From Chelonoidis abingdonii (lineage: Eukaryota; Chordata; Testudines; Testudinidae), in NCBI RefSeq assembly GCF_003597395.2, contig NC_133769.1, positions 180,481,993 to 180,545,992 of the forward strand: a stretch of DNA of 64,000 nt, read 5' to 3'. The notes beneath the pieces were generated by a model. It had not been told where the DNA came from, did not search any database, and worked only from the letters and a program-made list of their open reading frames with translations. The position numbers and the translations under genes are program-made. Below are positions 1 to 10,639 of the stretch, piece by piece. How positions within the stretch are numbered: position 1 is the first letter of the stretch; each line of letters begins with the position of its first letter.

Positions 1-1860
1 AGGGATCTGTGTTTTAAGCTGGAATTTAAAGCCACCTGGAAGATGGTGTTTTTTGCGCATTGGTATCTTCTTAGATGTTGGATTAGGCGCTTGGGGATAC
101 TGGTGTTAAGGAAGACTGTCCTATTCAGGGTGCAAGCCTGGGGCTATAGTTGCGCCCTGAGTACCAAAATCGTAGGTGTTGTTGTAGGGTGGCCTCCTGC
201 GGCCGTTAGGGACGGAACTGGAACAATGATTTAAGTCTTTGAACACGGTCCCCTTTGTTTATAGGGTAAGAAGGGTTCCCTGGATAAAATTGCGGACAGA
301 GTTGTGAGTTCTCTCATCTCTAGGAGGCGTTCTGGAAATGGCAACCTTCCCGGTTCTCTGCGGTTGTGCCCCCCAGTATCGCTTTAGAAGTTCCCTGGCA
401 ATGGTTGCAGTCAGTTTTCTGAGGTGGCCTCTAGAGGCGTAGTAGGTTTTTTGCACTGGAAAATGAGGCATTCTCGGGCCCACTGGCTGTTAGGTTAGGA
501 ATTAAAAAGGTGGCCTTCTCGAATATGTACGTTTCTCTCTCGGGCTCCTTGAGGTTAGGGGAGTCCCAGGGAAATGGTAGGTCGCTCGTATGATCCTGTG
601 GCGATTTCCCTTAAGAGTTGGACGAATGCTTGCCTGGAAATGCGGGTATTGGTCTTTGTGAGATATCACCCGTCATGTGACTGTAATCATTTTAGGTAAC
701 AAGTCCCCTTGCTTACAGCGTGCTTTGGCCCTACCTAACTGCTTAAAAGCTCTCGTCCATTACTCTCGCTCTGCAAACGAGCGCAGAGATCAGGCACTGA
801 GCGCTCTCTCGGTCGGGTGGTGGAGGCGGATCTCTTTTTGGTGCTCGTGTTGTGGAGGCGCTCTCCTCTCTTCTTGGGGGGCACAACTTGAATAGACAAG
901 CAAGGAGATAAAACTACTGGAAGAGGGTATTGGGGCCCCTGCTGCTAGGGGCCTTTGGAAATGTGCCTTGTTTGGGGTTGTGGCGCGTGTGGGGTATCAG
1001 TCTCATAGGATGAAGACACTGGAGAAAGGTTTAGGTGTCATCTGTGTGCTTCGAGGTGGTCAGCGTGTGTGCCGCATGCGTATAATCTGTGTGATCAAAT
1101 GATGGTGTTAGTTTTGTGTGGTGTGCTATGCTGAGTCTGTGTGGCCTTCGGTGGTCATACTGGTGGAAAGTTATTGTATGAGTTCGGCCCTCCTCTCTCC
1201 TCGCGGTATGTGGCGCATCTCCTACAGTGGAAGAGTTCGGCTCTTTATGGGCGTTTCGTTAGTATACCCACCAATCTCACATCTCGGAATTAACGTGCGC
1301 CCTCAACTTTGATGTGTTTTGCTTCAATGTGCTTTTGTGGTCAGCAGAACCTAAAGTCAATGTTGTGGGCACAGTTCAAAGTTATTTATTTGGATTTGCT
1401 GGACGGGAAAGCGATGGTGCACGCTCTGGTGTTATAAGTGGTCTCCACTGGGAAGAGTATAGTGCTGTGTTTGGGGGACTCTTACCTGGTGTTATGGGCC
1501 TCACTTCGCGAATAGTATGTTGATTTTTGGTGACTCTCGTGAGAGGAGCCGGATTCTGTGGACCATAGTCTGCGCGTCCTAATCTGAAGTGAGCAGCGGT
1601 TGGGCGCAAGCCAGACGGGTCTGTTGTTGGGCAGCTTGCCACTCTGTTTGATGAGTTTTATTGTGCCTCCTCGCCGATCTGAACCTTGTAGTAAGTGTGC
1701 CATTACTGTGGAAATGGAGAAGGTTTTAAAGTCGCCTTATGATGTATTCCTCGGGGCCTGCTGGATATAACATGGCGGTTGAGATTGATGTTAGGGCGCT
1801 CACTCACGGGTCATGCGCGCCTCTCTAGGTTGCATTTAGTCTGGTGTCTTCTGCGCAGAG
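1..1860. repeat. Highly degenerate GC-rich tandem repeat block
   Basis: Scattered copies of the sequence that repeats cleanly further right can be seen here, for example a 'gaggttaggggagtcccagg' copy near 550 and several 'ctggaaatg'-type cores (near 330 and 640). The 40-bp spacing is mostly lost. CpG dinucleotides are frequent, unlike the rest of the window. No reading frame resembles a protein family. It may be old satellite, the edge of a satellite array, or poorly resolved sequence. Confidence 0.5.
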
Positions 1861-2530
1861 CCCCTTGAGCCGTCTGTAGGGGTGGGAGCGCCCCTGGAAA
1901 TGTTGGTGGTCGGGGCCTCCAGTGTTAGAGGGCCCCTGGATGGGGTTCGGGCCCCTTGGGGTCAGGGGCCCCTGTGAAATGTCGTTTTTGGGGCCCAAAG
2001 GTTAGGGGCCCACTGGAATGGGGTTTTTGTACTCTTAGGTTTAGGGGCCCCCTGAACATGGAGTGGGTTGGGGCCCCTGGGTTAGGGGCCCCTGGAAATG
2101 GTGTTTTTGGGCCCCCTATTTTAGGAGCCTGGAAATGGGGTTTGGTTCCCCTGTGGTTGGCCCCCTGGAAATGGGCGGTTTTTTGGGCCCCTGCGGTTGG
2201 GCCCCTGAAATGGGGTTTGGGGGCCCCTGAGGTTAGAGGCCGCTGGAAATGGTCGGGTCAGGGCCCCTGAGGTTAGGGGTTCCTGGATAATGGGGTTTTG
2301 GGCATCTAGGCTTTAGAGGCCCTGGAATGCGGGGGTTGGGGCCCTAGGGTTAGGGAGCCCTGGACATGGGGTTTCAGGCCCCTGAGGTTAGTGGTGGTCC
2401 TGGAATGGGGTTTTGGAGCCTTCCAGGTTTAGGGCCCCAACGCCCATTTCTGGGGCCCCAGCGTTATGGAACCCCAGATGCGTTTTTGGGGCCCTAGGTT
2501 TGGGGGCCCCTGGAAATGGGGTTTTTGCGC
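1861..2530. repeat. 40-bp minisatellite/satellite array (degenerate)
   Basis: About 15 to 17 imperfect copies of a GC-rich unit of roughly 40 bp. Each copy has the elements ggttaggggcccctgg, aaatggggttttt and ggggcccctga in that order. Copies differ by substitutions and small indels. The open frame across 1956-2270 is a by-product of the repeat and not a gene. The array has no flanking target duplication that I can see. Confidence 0.85.
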
Positions 2531-2930
2531 GCAGACCTCATAGAAGTGGTGTACGCGGGTAGGTGCCACAAAAGAAGGTAGATCATACCCCAGCGGTGTT
2601 ACGTGTCTCCTCGCGCTTCCTCATCGGTAACCTGTGCCAGGCTTCCCTCGCTGGGTGATAGTTTTCGCCTGGCGCTGGTTTAGAGTGTGCCGTCGGCATT
2701 TATAGCGTGCCTTGAATGTACCAAACAGAGGAAGTTATATGGTCACGCTGGTCCCCTCGCGCGGTTTCAGGGTTCGTTCTTTATCGGCCTCCCTCGCCGT
2801 GTCTGTGGTCCTTTCGGGTGTGATGTAGGTTAGTCGCAGTGAGTCCTCCGTGAACAGAGATTCCTATCCCTTGAGTCGGCCTGAACGGTTATGTGGAGAA
2901 AGACCCGTAAGGGTCCAAGTTTTAAAAAGA
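2531..2930. other. GC/CpG-rich non-coding stretch at the satellite edge
   Basis: This stretch keeps the high GC and CpG content of the array (for example tcgcgcggtttc near 2758) but I cannot find the 40-bp unit in it. The base composition changes abruptly to AT-rich near 2930. I see no gene. It could be array sequence too diverged or too error-laden to recognise. Confidence 0.4.
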
Positions 2931-3375
2931 AGCTTTTATATAAAAGAAAGAAGACATAAAAATGGTCTCTGTTCAATGTGACAATATACAGGTTATGGCT
3001 TAAAGAAAAACCTGAATAAAACAGCCTTCTCCAAAAAGAAATTACAATTTAAAACATTCCCGCAACTTCACACATGTAAATACAAAACAATATAAAGCCT
3101 ATATTGTCTTATACCTGTACTTACAACTGGGAAACAGAAGATTAGAAAGCCTGAAGGTAGAGAGATCCTCTCTCAGAGCCGAGAGAGCACTAGAGACACA
3201 GACAAAGAACACACACTCAAAAATTCCCTCCCTGAGCTTTGAAAAATCCGGTTTCCTGATTCGTCCTCTGGTCAGGTGTTTGGTTCCCTTTGTTAGCCCT
3301 TTACAGGTAAAAGAAACATTAACACTTAGCTATCTGTTTATGACAGCATAGTACATGGCCCCCCTCCTATGGGAT
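2931..3375. repeat. Unidentified dispersed repeat, possibly LTR-element derived
   Basis: This AT-rich stretch reads like a family I recognise loosely from turtle DNA, with a 'ccctttacaggtaaaagaa' segment near 3298. It has no coding capacity and no clear ends. I cannot assign a class from the sequence alone. It directly abuts the CR1 tail that follows. Confidence 0.35.
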
Positions 3376-3552
3376 GACACACAAGGATTTCTGTTTGCCA
3401 GAAGCTGGGAATGGGCAAAAGGGATGGATCACTTGATTATCTGTTCTGATCATTCCCTCTGAAGCACCTGGCACTGGCCACTGTCAGAAGACAGGATACT
3501 GGGACAGACGGACCATTGGTCTGATCCAGTATTTCTGTTCTTATGTTCTCTG
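3376..3552 (+). mobile_element. CR1 LINE, 3' end (5'-truncated)
   Basis: This is the non-coding tail of a reptile CR1 retrotransposon in forward orientation. The diagnostic order is 'gggatggatcacttgat', then 'cattccctctgaagcacctgg', then 'ggtctgatccagtat' and the terminal 'ttcttatgttct'. CR1 copies insert by target-primed reverse transcription and are usually 5'-truncated, as here. The upstream join with the preceding repeat is only approximate. Confidence 0.8.
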
Positions 3553-3719
3553 TTCAATTATCTCTAAGAGAAATGAGAGACTATCTGTCCTCATATTACT
3601 TCTGTACCAACTGTTGATTCTGTGCAGCCTTCTGTATCTTCTAAGCAATGTTACACAACAATCTATATTAAGGATTTAGCTGGGAGTTACAATTTAATTT
3701 AATCTAAACTCATGGGGTC

Positions 3720-3850
3720 ATGGGGCCAAATTCTGGTTTCATTTATACTGGTATAAATAAGTGTAATTCCACTGACGTTATTATGGGTTTACATTGGTGT
3801 AACTGAGAACAGAGTTAGACTCAGAGGCTAGAACTGAATCAGTCCCAAAA
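3720..3850. repeat. Short palindromic interspersed repeat
   Basis: The segment begins 'ggggccaaattctggtttca' and contains the mirrored pair 'tttatactggtataaat' and 'tttacattggtgtaactgag'. This is the pattern of a short self-complementary repeat common in turtle DNA. Related copies appear near 12378-12482 and 33777-33892. It is probably a small non-autonomous DNA element, but the family is not certain. Confidence 0.5.
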
Positions 3851-4250
3851 GTTGTCAGAATAGCTCTTCACACAAGTCATTCTTCTAGAATGACTTAGAA
3901 AGAACAGTGTCATGGAAAATTAAACATGGTGTTTTCACTTCATACCTTGCTATAAACACCCTAACACAGGGAAATTTGCAATGTAAATCAGTTGCCTGTT
4001 TTTGAAGTCAGAAATACAGTGAAGCCTGTATTAAGTGGCTGTCCAAGGGCCTGACAAGAGGTGGTCTTTTAATAAAAAGGTCACTGAAAATTTTACTTGG
4101 AAAACCTGTAGAGACTCCCCTAGAAGACTAAATAGTATAACTACTTACTATTTACAAAATACTTGGCACATAATAAATATAAGTTTTAATGAATAAAAAG
4201 TCTCTTGTAGTTGTAATATTAATCTCTCTGGGGTTTACTCTTAAAATGGC
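3851..4250. other. Non-coding, nothing recognised
   Basis: AT-rich unique-looking sequence leading up to the left target duplication of the Penelope-like insertion. No convincing reading frame or repeat. Confidence 0.6.
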
Positions 4251-4264
4251 AGTTATAATACATG
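4251..4264. repeat. Left target-site duplication of the Penelope-like palindrome
   Basis: The 14-bp sequence agttataatacatg is repeated exactly at 6846-6859. The pair brackets the complete inverted structure 4265-6845. This implies that both arms arrived in one integration event. Confidence 0.9.
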
Positions 4265-4552
4265 CAGAGAATCCTGTGGCACCTTATAGACTAACAGACG
4301 TTTTGGAGCGTGAGCTTTCGTGGGTGAATACCCACTTCTTCAGACGCAGGTAGTGGAAATTTCCAGGGGCAGGTATATATATGCTAGCAAGCAAGCTAGA
4401 GATAACGAGGTTGTCATCAGTAGGGTGAGCCCTGTTCTGCAGTAGAGGTGTTGAAAACCAAGGGGAGATGAAAAACTGGTTATCTGTATGGCAAGCCATT
4501 CACAGTCTTTGTTAGTCCAGAGCTGATGGTGTCATTTGCAGAGATTGTAAGC

Positions 4553-4756
4553 TCAGCCGTTCTCTTTGAAGTCTGGTCCTGAAGTTTTTTGTGCTGCAGG
4601 TGGCCACCTTAAGGTCTGCTTAGTGTGCCAGGAGGTGAAGTGCTCTCCTACAGGTTTTTGTATATTGCCATTCCTGATATCTGATTTGTGTCCATTTATC
4701 CTTTTCCGTCGTGACTGTCCAGTTTGGCCGATGTAATAGCAGAGGGCATGCTGCAT
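4553..4756 (-). pseudogene. PLE GIY-YIG endonuclease remnant, left arm
   Basis: The 67-residue open segment carries YIGQTGQS followed by RRKRINGHKSDI and KPVGEHF. This is the order expected for the GIY-YIG endonuclease that ends Penelope-family polyproteins: the YIG strand, the conserved arginine region and the downstream histidine helix. The equivalent stretch in the right arm is scrambled after YIG, so the left copy is the better preserved of the two. In an active element this domain nicks target DNA to prime reverse transcription. Here it is cut off from the reverse transcriptase part by frame changes and is not functional. Confidence 0.85.
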
Positions 4757-5070
4757 ATGATTGGCATATTACATGGTGGACGTGCAGGTGAATGAACCGG
4801 TGATGTATGGCTGATCTGGTTAGGTCCTGTGATGGTCGCTTGGTGTAGATATGTGGGCAGAGTTGGGCATCGAGGTTTGTTGCATGGATTGGTTCCTGAG
4901 CGAGTTACTATGGTACGGTGTGCAGTTGCGTGTGGTAGAAATACGTTTCAGGTTGGCAGGCTGTCTGTGGGCAAGGATCGGCCTGCACCCAAGACCCGTG
5001 AAGTGTGGGTCATTGTCCAGTGGGTTGTAGGATCCCTGATTGATGCGTTGGAGGGGTTTTAGCTGGGGGC

Positions 5071-5367
5071 TTATGTGATGGCCAGTGGAGTTCCTGTGGT
5101 TTCTTTCTTGGGTTTGTCTTGCAGTAGGAGGCTTCTGGGTACACGTCGCTCTGTTGATCTGTTTTCTAATTCCTCGTGCGGGTATTGTAGTTTGAAATGC
5201 TTGGTGGAGATTTTGTAGGGTTGGTCTCTGTCTGAGGGGTTAGAGCAGATGCGCTTTACCTCGTGCTTGGTGTAGACAATGGATCGTGTGATGTGCCGGG
5301 ATGGAAGCTGGAGGCATGAGTAGCGTAGCTCGTCGTAGTTTCGATATATGGTGTTTAATGTGACCAC
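5071..5367 (-). pseudogene. PLE reverse transcriptase C-terminal region, left arm
   Basis: The 98-residue frame contains HITRSIVY, RICSNPSDRD and RRVPRSLLLQDKPKKE. The same motifs occur in the right arm (5649-5960). In Penelope elements this segment follows the reverse transcriptase palm and leads into the linker before the endonuclease. No catalytic residues lie in this part. It is a fossil fragment and is paired with its mirror copy across the palindrome centre. Confidence 0.8.
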
Positions 5368-5489
5368 TTATTGCACCGTGGTGTCTAGAAGTGGACTCCT
5401 CTGTAGATTGGTCCAGGCTGAGGTTGATGGTGGGGTGGAAGTGTTTGAAATCGTGGTGGAATTTCTAGTTCTCCTTCCATGGGTCCAGA

Positions 5490-5530
5490 TATGATTGAAG
5501 ACCTACGCGTACATTGAGACATCTTCATCA
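5490..5530. other. Spacer and junction at the palindrome centre
   Basis: The mirrored arms pair from 5489 outward to the left and 5531 outward to the right (gggtccaga against tctggaccc). The 41 bp between them have no partner. Read on the minus strand they continue the left element's coding direction, so the likely fusion point is 5530/5531. Confidence 0.75.
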
Positions 5531-5648
5531 TCTGGACCCATGAGGAAGGAGACTCTAAGAAAAATTCCACCACGATTTCAACAACTTCCACCCCACCATC
5601 AACCTCAGCTGGACCAATCTACACGGAGTCCACTTTCTAGACACCACG

Positions 5649-5876
5649 GTGCAAATAAGTGATGGTCACATTAACACCACCCTATATGAAAACCTACCGA
5701 CCGCTACGTGCTACCTTCAGGCTCCAGCTTCCATCCCTGGGCACATCACACGATCCATTGTCTACAGCCAAGCACTGAGGTACAACCGCATCTGCTCTAA
5801 CCCCTCAGACAGAGACCAACACCTACAAAATCTCCACCAAGCATTTTCAAAACTACAATACCGCACGAGGAATTAG
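5649..5876 (+). pseudogene. PLE reverse transcriptase C-terminal region, right arm
   Basis: The open segment carries ISDGHINTTLY, HITRSIVYSQALRYN and RICSNPSDRD. It is the mirror of the minus-strand frame at 5071-5367. It ends at a stop where the left arm reads through a related sequence. It is not functional alone. Confidence 0.8.
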
Positions 5877-6317
5877 GAAACAGATCAACAGAGCCAGACG
5901 TGTACCCAGAAGCCTCCTACTGCAAGACAAACCCAAAGAAAGAAACCAACAGGACTCACTGGCCATGCCCACATACAGCCCCCAGCTAAACCCCTCCAAC
6001 GCATCATCAGGATCTAGCAACCCATCCTGGACAATGATCCCACACTTTCACGGGTCTTGGGTGGCAGGCCAATCCTTGCCACAGACAACCTGCCAACCTG
6101 AAACGTATTCTCACCAGCAACTGCACACCGTACCATAGTAACTCTAGCTCAGGAACCAATCCATGCAACAAACCTCGATGCCAACTCTGCCCACATATCT
6201 ACACCAGCGACACCATCACAGGACCTAACCAGATTCAGCCATACCATCACTGGTTCATTCACCTGCACGTCCACCAATGTAATATACGCCATCATATGCC
6301 AGCAATGCCCCTCTGCT

Positions 6318-6554
6318 ATGTACATCGGCCCAAACTGGACAGTCACTACGGAAAAGGATAAATGGACACAAATCAGATATCAGGAATGGCAATATACAAA
6401 AACCTGTAGGAGAGCACTTCAACCTCCCTGGCCACACACTATAGCAGACCTTAAGGTGGCATCCTGCAGCAAAAAAACTTCAGGACCAGACTTCAAAGAG
6501 AAACTGCTGAGCTTCAGTTCATCTGCAAATTTGACACCATCAGCTCTGGACTAA
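6318..6554 (+). pseudogene. PLE endonuclease remnant, right arm (damaged active site)
   Basis: The frame starts MYIG and later reads ADLKVASCSKKTSGPDFKE, matching the left arm's endonuclease end. Immediately after YIG the sequence diverges (PNWTVTTEKDKW) where the left arm keeps QTGQSRRKR. Small indels have therefore destroyed the conserved arginine region in this copy. Confidence 0.75.
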
Positions 6555-6845
6555 ACAAAGACTGTGAATGGCTTGCCAATTACAGAACCAGTTTCTCCTC
6601 CCTTGGTTTTCACACCTCTACTGCTAGAACAGGGCCTCACCCTCCCTGATTGAACTAACCTCGTTATCTCTAGCTTGCTTGCTAGCATATATATACCTGC
6701 CCCTGGAAATTTCCACTACCTGCGTCTGAAGAAGTGGGTATTCACCCACGAAAGCTCACGCTCCAAAACGTCTGTTAGTCTATAAGGTGCCACAGGTTTC
6801 TCTGCTGCTTTTACAGATCCAGACTAACACAGCTACCCCTCTGAT

Positions 6846-6859
6846 AGTTATAATACATG
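6846..6859. repeat. Right target-site duplication of the Penelope-like palindrome
   Basis: An exact second copy of agttataatacatg, matching 4251-4264, directly after the PLE 3' tip. Confidence 0.9.
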
Positions 6860-9199
6860 TTACTTTTCTATCAGATGTTTGTCTAAAGCCATAAAGCAAT
6901 GGAATGAACTATGCAAAGTTTCCTGTACATAAGCTATGTGTATATAGTGTTCCTCAAGGTCAACGTTGTACATAAGTGGTTAAGCTGGTCTCCTAGGGGA
7001 GAGTGCTGGTCAGCCAGACTTTGTGCCAGATGGAACTCTTGTAACTGTGGAAAGGAGGTGGCTTAGTTTAGTTATAAAATGTTTGGGGATACCTTATGTA
7101 GCTGCTTATTGAAGATGGCGGGGGGGGGGGTCTCTAGCCACATCGCTCAGCAAATTACTCTTTGTTTTCAATAAGTGTGACTATTATACAGACCACTGTA
7201 GAGTGGCAGTGCTGGTGCAAGATGTGCATAGTATACCCATGAAATATTGAGCAAAGGTACAATAATATAAATACCAGTCAGGGAAGGACATGTCTAGAAT
7301 ACATACTTGATGCTGGTATTTGCTACTGTCCTTATGGTCTTACTGAACAAACTAAGTATTCAGTCATTTCAGGTAATGAAAATCTGATATTCCTAACTGA
7401 CTCAGCATAAGGCATATTGGCATGTAATGCAATCCTGAATCACCAAGTTACTTCACTGTTTAAGTTCATTATGCAAGTGCGGACAGAAGACTCTTCAGGC
7501 TTTATGCGTCCAGCCTGGTACAAATAAAGGTGGTTGAACATTAATGGCAGTGTCCCTGAAGATTCAGCCAATAGTGTAGCTTTGAGTTGAACTCTGCTCT
7601 ATGATTTTTCAGAACTATAGCAAGTTTCAATCTAAAATTACAATCAGTTGACATCCTGCAAGTACTTACACCAGTGGGATTATTAAATGATTAGCCAACA
7701 GCTCAGTATTGGTTGCAGACTTGTTACAGATTAAATGCATGAAACATGTGGTGCTGGCAGTCTGCGCTTTAGAGGCCAATGAATAACCTGCCAATATTTT
7801 ATTCAGAACTCCTATCATGCCACAGTGCCTGAGCCTGACACCTGCAGATGTGTCTGTCCTGATTTTTCTTTACTACAAACAGAGAATCATAACTAAATGA
7901 AATAATCCAAAATCCTTCCCTCCTTGCAGGGTTTTCCTGTTGATCTCGGGATTGGTTTAGTATTCATAGCCAAAACAGCAACATTAAAGGTGGAGCCCAG
8001 CAGGTCGGTCTCTCGTGCCAAGTGATAGACAATGGAAACCTTGCTCTGATTATCTTTTCTCTTTAGTGCAGATACAATTACAAGGTGTAAGCAATTATGC
8101 CCAATAGTTAGATAGAATTCTATCTGTTAGCCTTTCCTACAGAAAGAACCACGGACAAATATCAATGTAATTGAAGGGTGTAATATGGTAGAAATTCTCC
8201 TGCTCTGGTAATACTGACACTCTTGGCAGGGGCATTGTCTCTTTAAGAAAGAAATATTTTATGGTCCTAAAACACGAAATTATTTTGCCTAATATTTTAG
8301 AATCTGCAAATAGCCATTTAATTCTTTAAGCTGCCCAAGACTTTATTAAAGGAGTTGGGGTTTAAGACCATGCTGGAGGAGTAAATTAAAGAATTGGGCA
8401 TCAGTCATGGTGTTCCTGGTAAACTTGCCTCCAGCCTTTTCTCCATCGTGCCTCTGTATGTCTATTTGTTGTCAAGGTAAAGCCTTTTTTTTTTTTTTTT
8501 TTTTTTTGTTAAAGTACCATCAATAAAAGGCAGTGATTTTCCATGATTTAATATTGCACATGCTGTATAATCGCTTTGGATTTTGGCTTAAACTTCTTGC
8601 ATAAAGATCAATGTTACAAAATGGAAAGTGAATTCACAGTGCAGAACATGTCCAGATTTCAGAAAGAGATGTTTTGCAGGGTGGAAGTTTCCAGTCCCTG
8701 CGTTAAATATATGCAGTTTTCAATCAATACAGGCCCAGATCAAAATCCTTGTCCCCGTACCCGTGATCTTTGACGTTTGTATCCAGCTCTGAATGCAAAC
8801 GAGGTAGCAGGTCTGGTGTCTCTAAAGGGCTGAACCAAAAGCACAAATCTGAACTGTCTCAAATGTTGGGAACATTTGGATGTGCATCTTGAATTGAACT
8901 TTGTGCTTCAGCCAAGTCTCTGACATGAAGGGATTATGTGTATCTTTTTAAATCTCTTAGAAAAATGCGTGGCTTTTACTTGAAGGTGCTGAGTTTCTGT
9001 AAGAGAGCCCTGCCTGAGAGATTTATGTAAAGCATAGTTTGCGAGGGTACTGGCAAAGCCCCTGAAGAATGTCGGTCATAGTGATACATGGAGGAATATC
9101 AGCTTTCCCTTTAGTAAATCAGCCATATATAGCCAAAGTGTGTGTGTGTGTGAGGATTAAATCCAAGAGTTCAGCAAGGTTTACAAAAGCATTGGACAC
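6860..9199. other. Non-coding stretch
   Basis: No gene or recognisable element. It includes a ten-base G run near 7120-7130, a T run of about 23 bases near 8486-8508 and a short GT run near 9139-9151. The frame at 8576-8773 shows no family resemblance. Confidence 0.6.
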
Positions 9200-9455
9200 T
9201 TATACAAATAACAAGCTACAGTGACAGCTTTTTTTAATTTTGGAAGAGCTAGAAACTGTCATATTGCAGAGGATGAGCCACATGCTCGCTAGGGCTAGAA
9301 AGAACTTTTCTCCTATGAGCAGATTATTCCATAACTGTCCCCATTTTGGGGTTTCTTGCACCTCCTGCTGAAGCATCAGGTGCTGACTGAAATCAGAGAA
9401 GGGTACCAGAGTAGATGGTACCACTGGCCTGATGCAGCATAGCAATTCCTATTCT
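9200..9455 (+). mobile_element. Old CR1 LINE 3' end
   Basis: A diverged forward CR1 tail. The segments 'agattattccataactg', 'gtttcttgcacctcctgctg', 'aagcatcaggtgctgactg' and 'ccactggcctgatgcagcat' follow CR1 order and end at 'agcaattcctattct'. It is more diverged than the copy at 3376-3552, so it probably inserted earlier. Confidence 0.65.
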
Positions 9456-10639
9456 CCAATATTCCTACAGAGAAGATCTCCAGCCAGGCATCTTATTTTC
9501 TGTAATATCACACTAGGTCAAATGAATGTTTGGCCACCTGTGGAGAAAGAGATGAAAGAAAAACATTGATGGTTCAGTTTTTGCCTTGGACCCCTCGGTG
9601 TGAGCATTAAGTCTTTGTACAGTCCTTTTAAGCCTGCTGATGAAGTTTTATCTAGCCCTGTGGTTTTTGCGCTTGCTATCCTCATCTCTGAAAGTAGGCG
9701 TGATTGACAAATCTCTCCGCTAAGATTTCTCTAGTGGGCGTTTAATGTCAATCTTACTTATTATGGAACTGATTGAAAAGGAAGCTCATTTAACCCATGT
9801 ATTTCCTGCAGTCACTGATGACAACATATGCAATCTAGAAACAATGTTAATTCAGCATTACATTTGATGGACACAATTTAGAAACTTACAAAGTTAGCAT
9901 TTTTGCCAGGGTTTGGCATGCAGAGAAGGAGGGAACAGGTGCCTCCAGAGAGAGAAGCAGAAAAAGGGATCAGAACTACTCATCCTTCAGCAGTCACATA
10001 TCTGCATGTTTGGGAGTGTGCCCCAAAATCCCAGTATAGCCACCAGTGGGGAGGTGAGCAGGGAGAGCTGGAGCTGCCAGGGCTTTGATTTCTATACCTT
10101 GGAGGCAGGGAGGACTGCCTTAGCTTCTTGACTTCTAGGGGTGGACAGTCCCCCCTTCGAAGCGCCACTGAAAAGAAAGCAGAATTGTGGGCTGTGTGTG
10201 TCTCGCTAACCTCACTCCCACTCAAAGGTGGGGGTTTTTTTCGCTACTCCCTGAAGTGGGGAGAGGAGACTGGGCATGCAGCCAGTGGTTTGGCTCTGCC
10301 TTGCCTTCCTGAGTTGCTTCAAATGAAGTAGTAAGGGTGAAGGGGGTGGGGTGGGCTTATCCCTGCCTCCATGCAAGAAAGCAAGGAGTTGAGAGCTCTA
10401 TTGGTTGCTTTGGCCACAGCTCTCACCCATCTCCTTTCTCCAGCATTGTCTGGGTGTTAGACGTCAGCACTCCTGCAGACAGGTGGGGACATGACATGGG
10501 AGGGTCCTTGTCTTGCATGTCTTTGGAGGCACCTACCATCCATGTGTGGTGTGGGGAGAGGGCACAGGCAGAGCAGCTGTGCAGAGAAGTGTCTACACTC
10601 CTGGCTAGGAAGGGTGGGTGTTCTATTATGTCTCTTACC
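9456..10639. other. Non-coding stretch
   Basis: No supported gene. The overlapping frames on both strands around 10337-10743 are typical of GC-richer random sequence and show no motifs. G-rich patches lie near 10225 and 10340. Confidence 0.55.

Larger units (their letters stand above)
4265..5530 (-). mobile_element. Penelope-like element (PLE), left arm of head-to-head pair
   Basis: This is a minus-strand, 5'-truncated Penelope-like retroelement. Read on the minus strand it holds the end of the reverse transcriptase, a linker, the GIY-YIG endonuclease and a 3' UTR. The UTR includes the segment around 4300-4400 that mirrors 6660-6760. Relative to the right arm it lacks about 40 bp at the 3' tip but reaches 41 bp further 5' (5490-5530). 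The reverse transcriptase palm with its catalytic aspartates is absent. Frameshifts and stops separate the coding blocks, so it cannot make a working protein. Confidence 0.9.
5531..6845 (+). mobile_element. Penelope-like element (PLE), right arm of head-to-head pair
   Basis: This is a plus-strand, 5'-truncated copy of the same family as the left arm and nearly complementary to it. It covers the reverse transcriptase C-terminal region, linker, GIY-YIG region and the full 3' tail. The tail includes the 'cagatccagactaacac' and 'ctacccctctgat' end missing from the left arm. It ends exactly at the right target duplication. Several small indels break the frame. The arms are close enough that the DNA could extrude as a cruciform or be transcribed into a long hairpin. 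Confidence 0.9.

Noticed and set aside
1956..2270. 104-codon frame in the satellite
   Set aside because: It is a translation of the 40-bp repeat, with periodic peptide composition; not a gene.
8486..8508. Poly-T run as the poly(A) tail of a minus-strand retrocopy
   Set aside because: The sequence to the right shows no recognisable gene or element and no target duplication was found.
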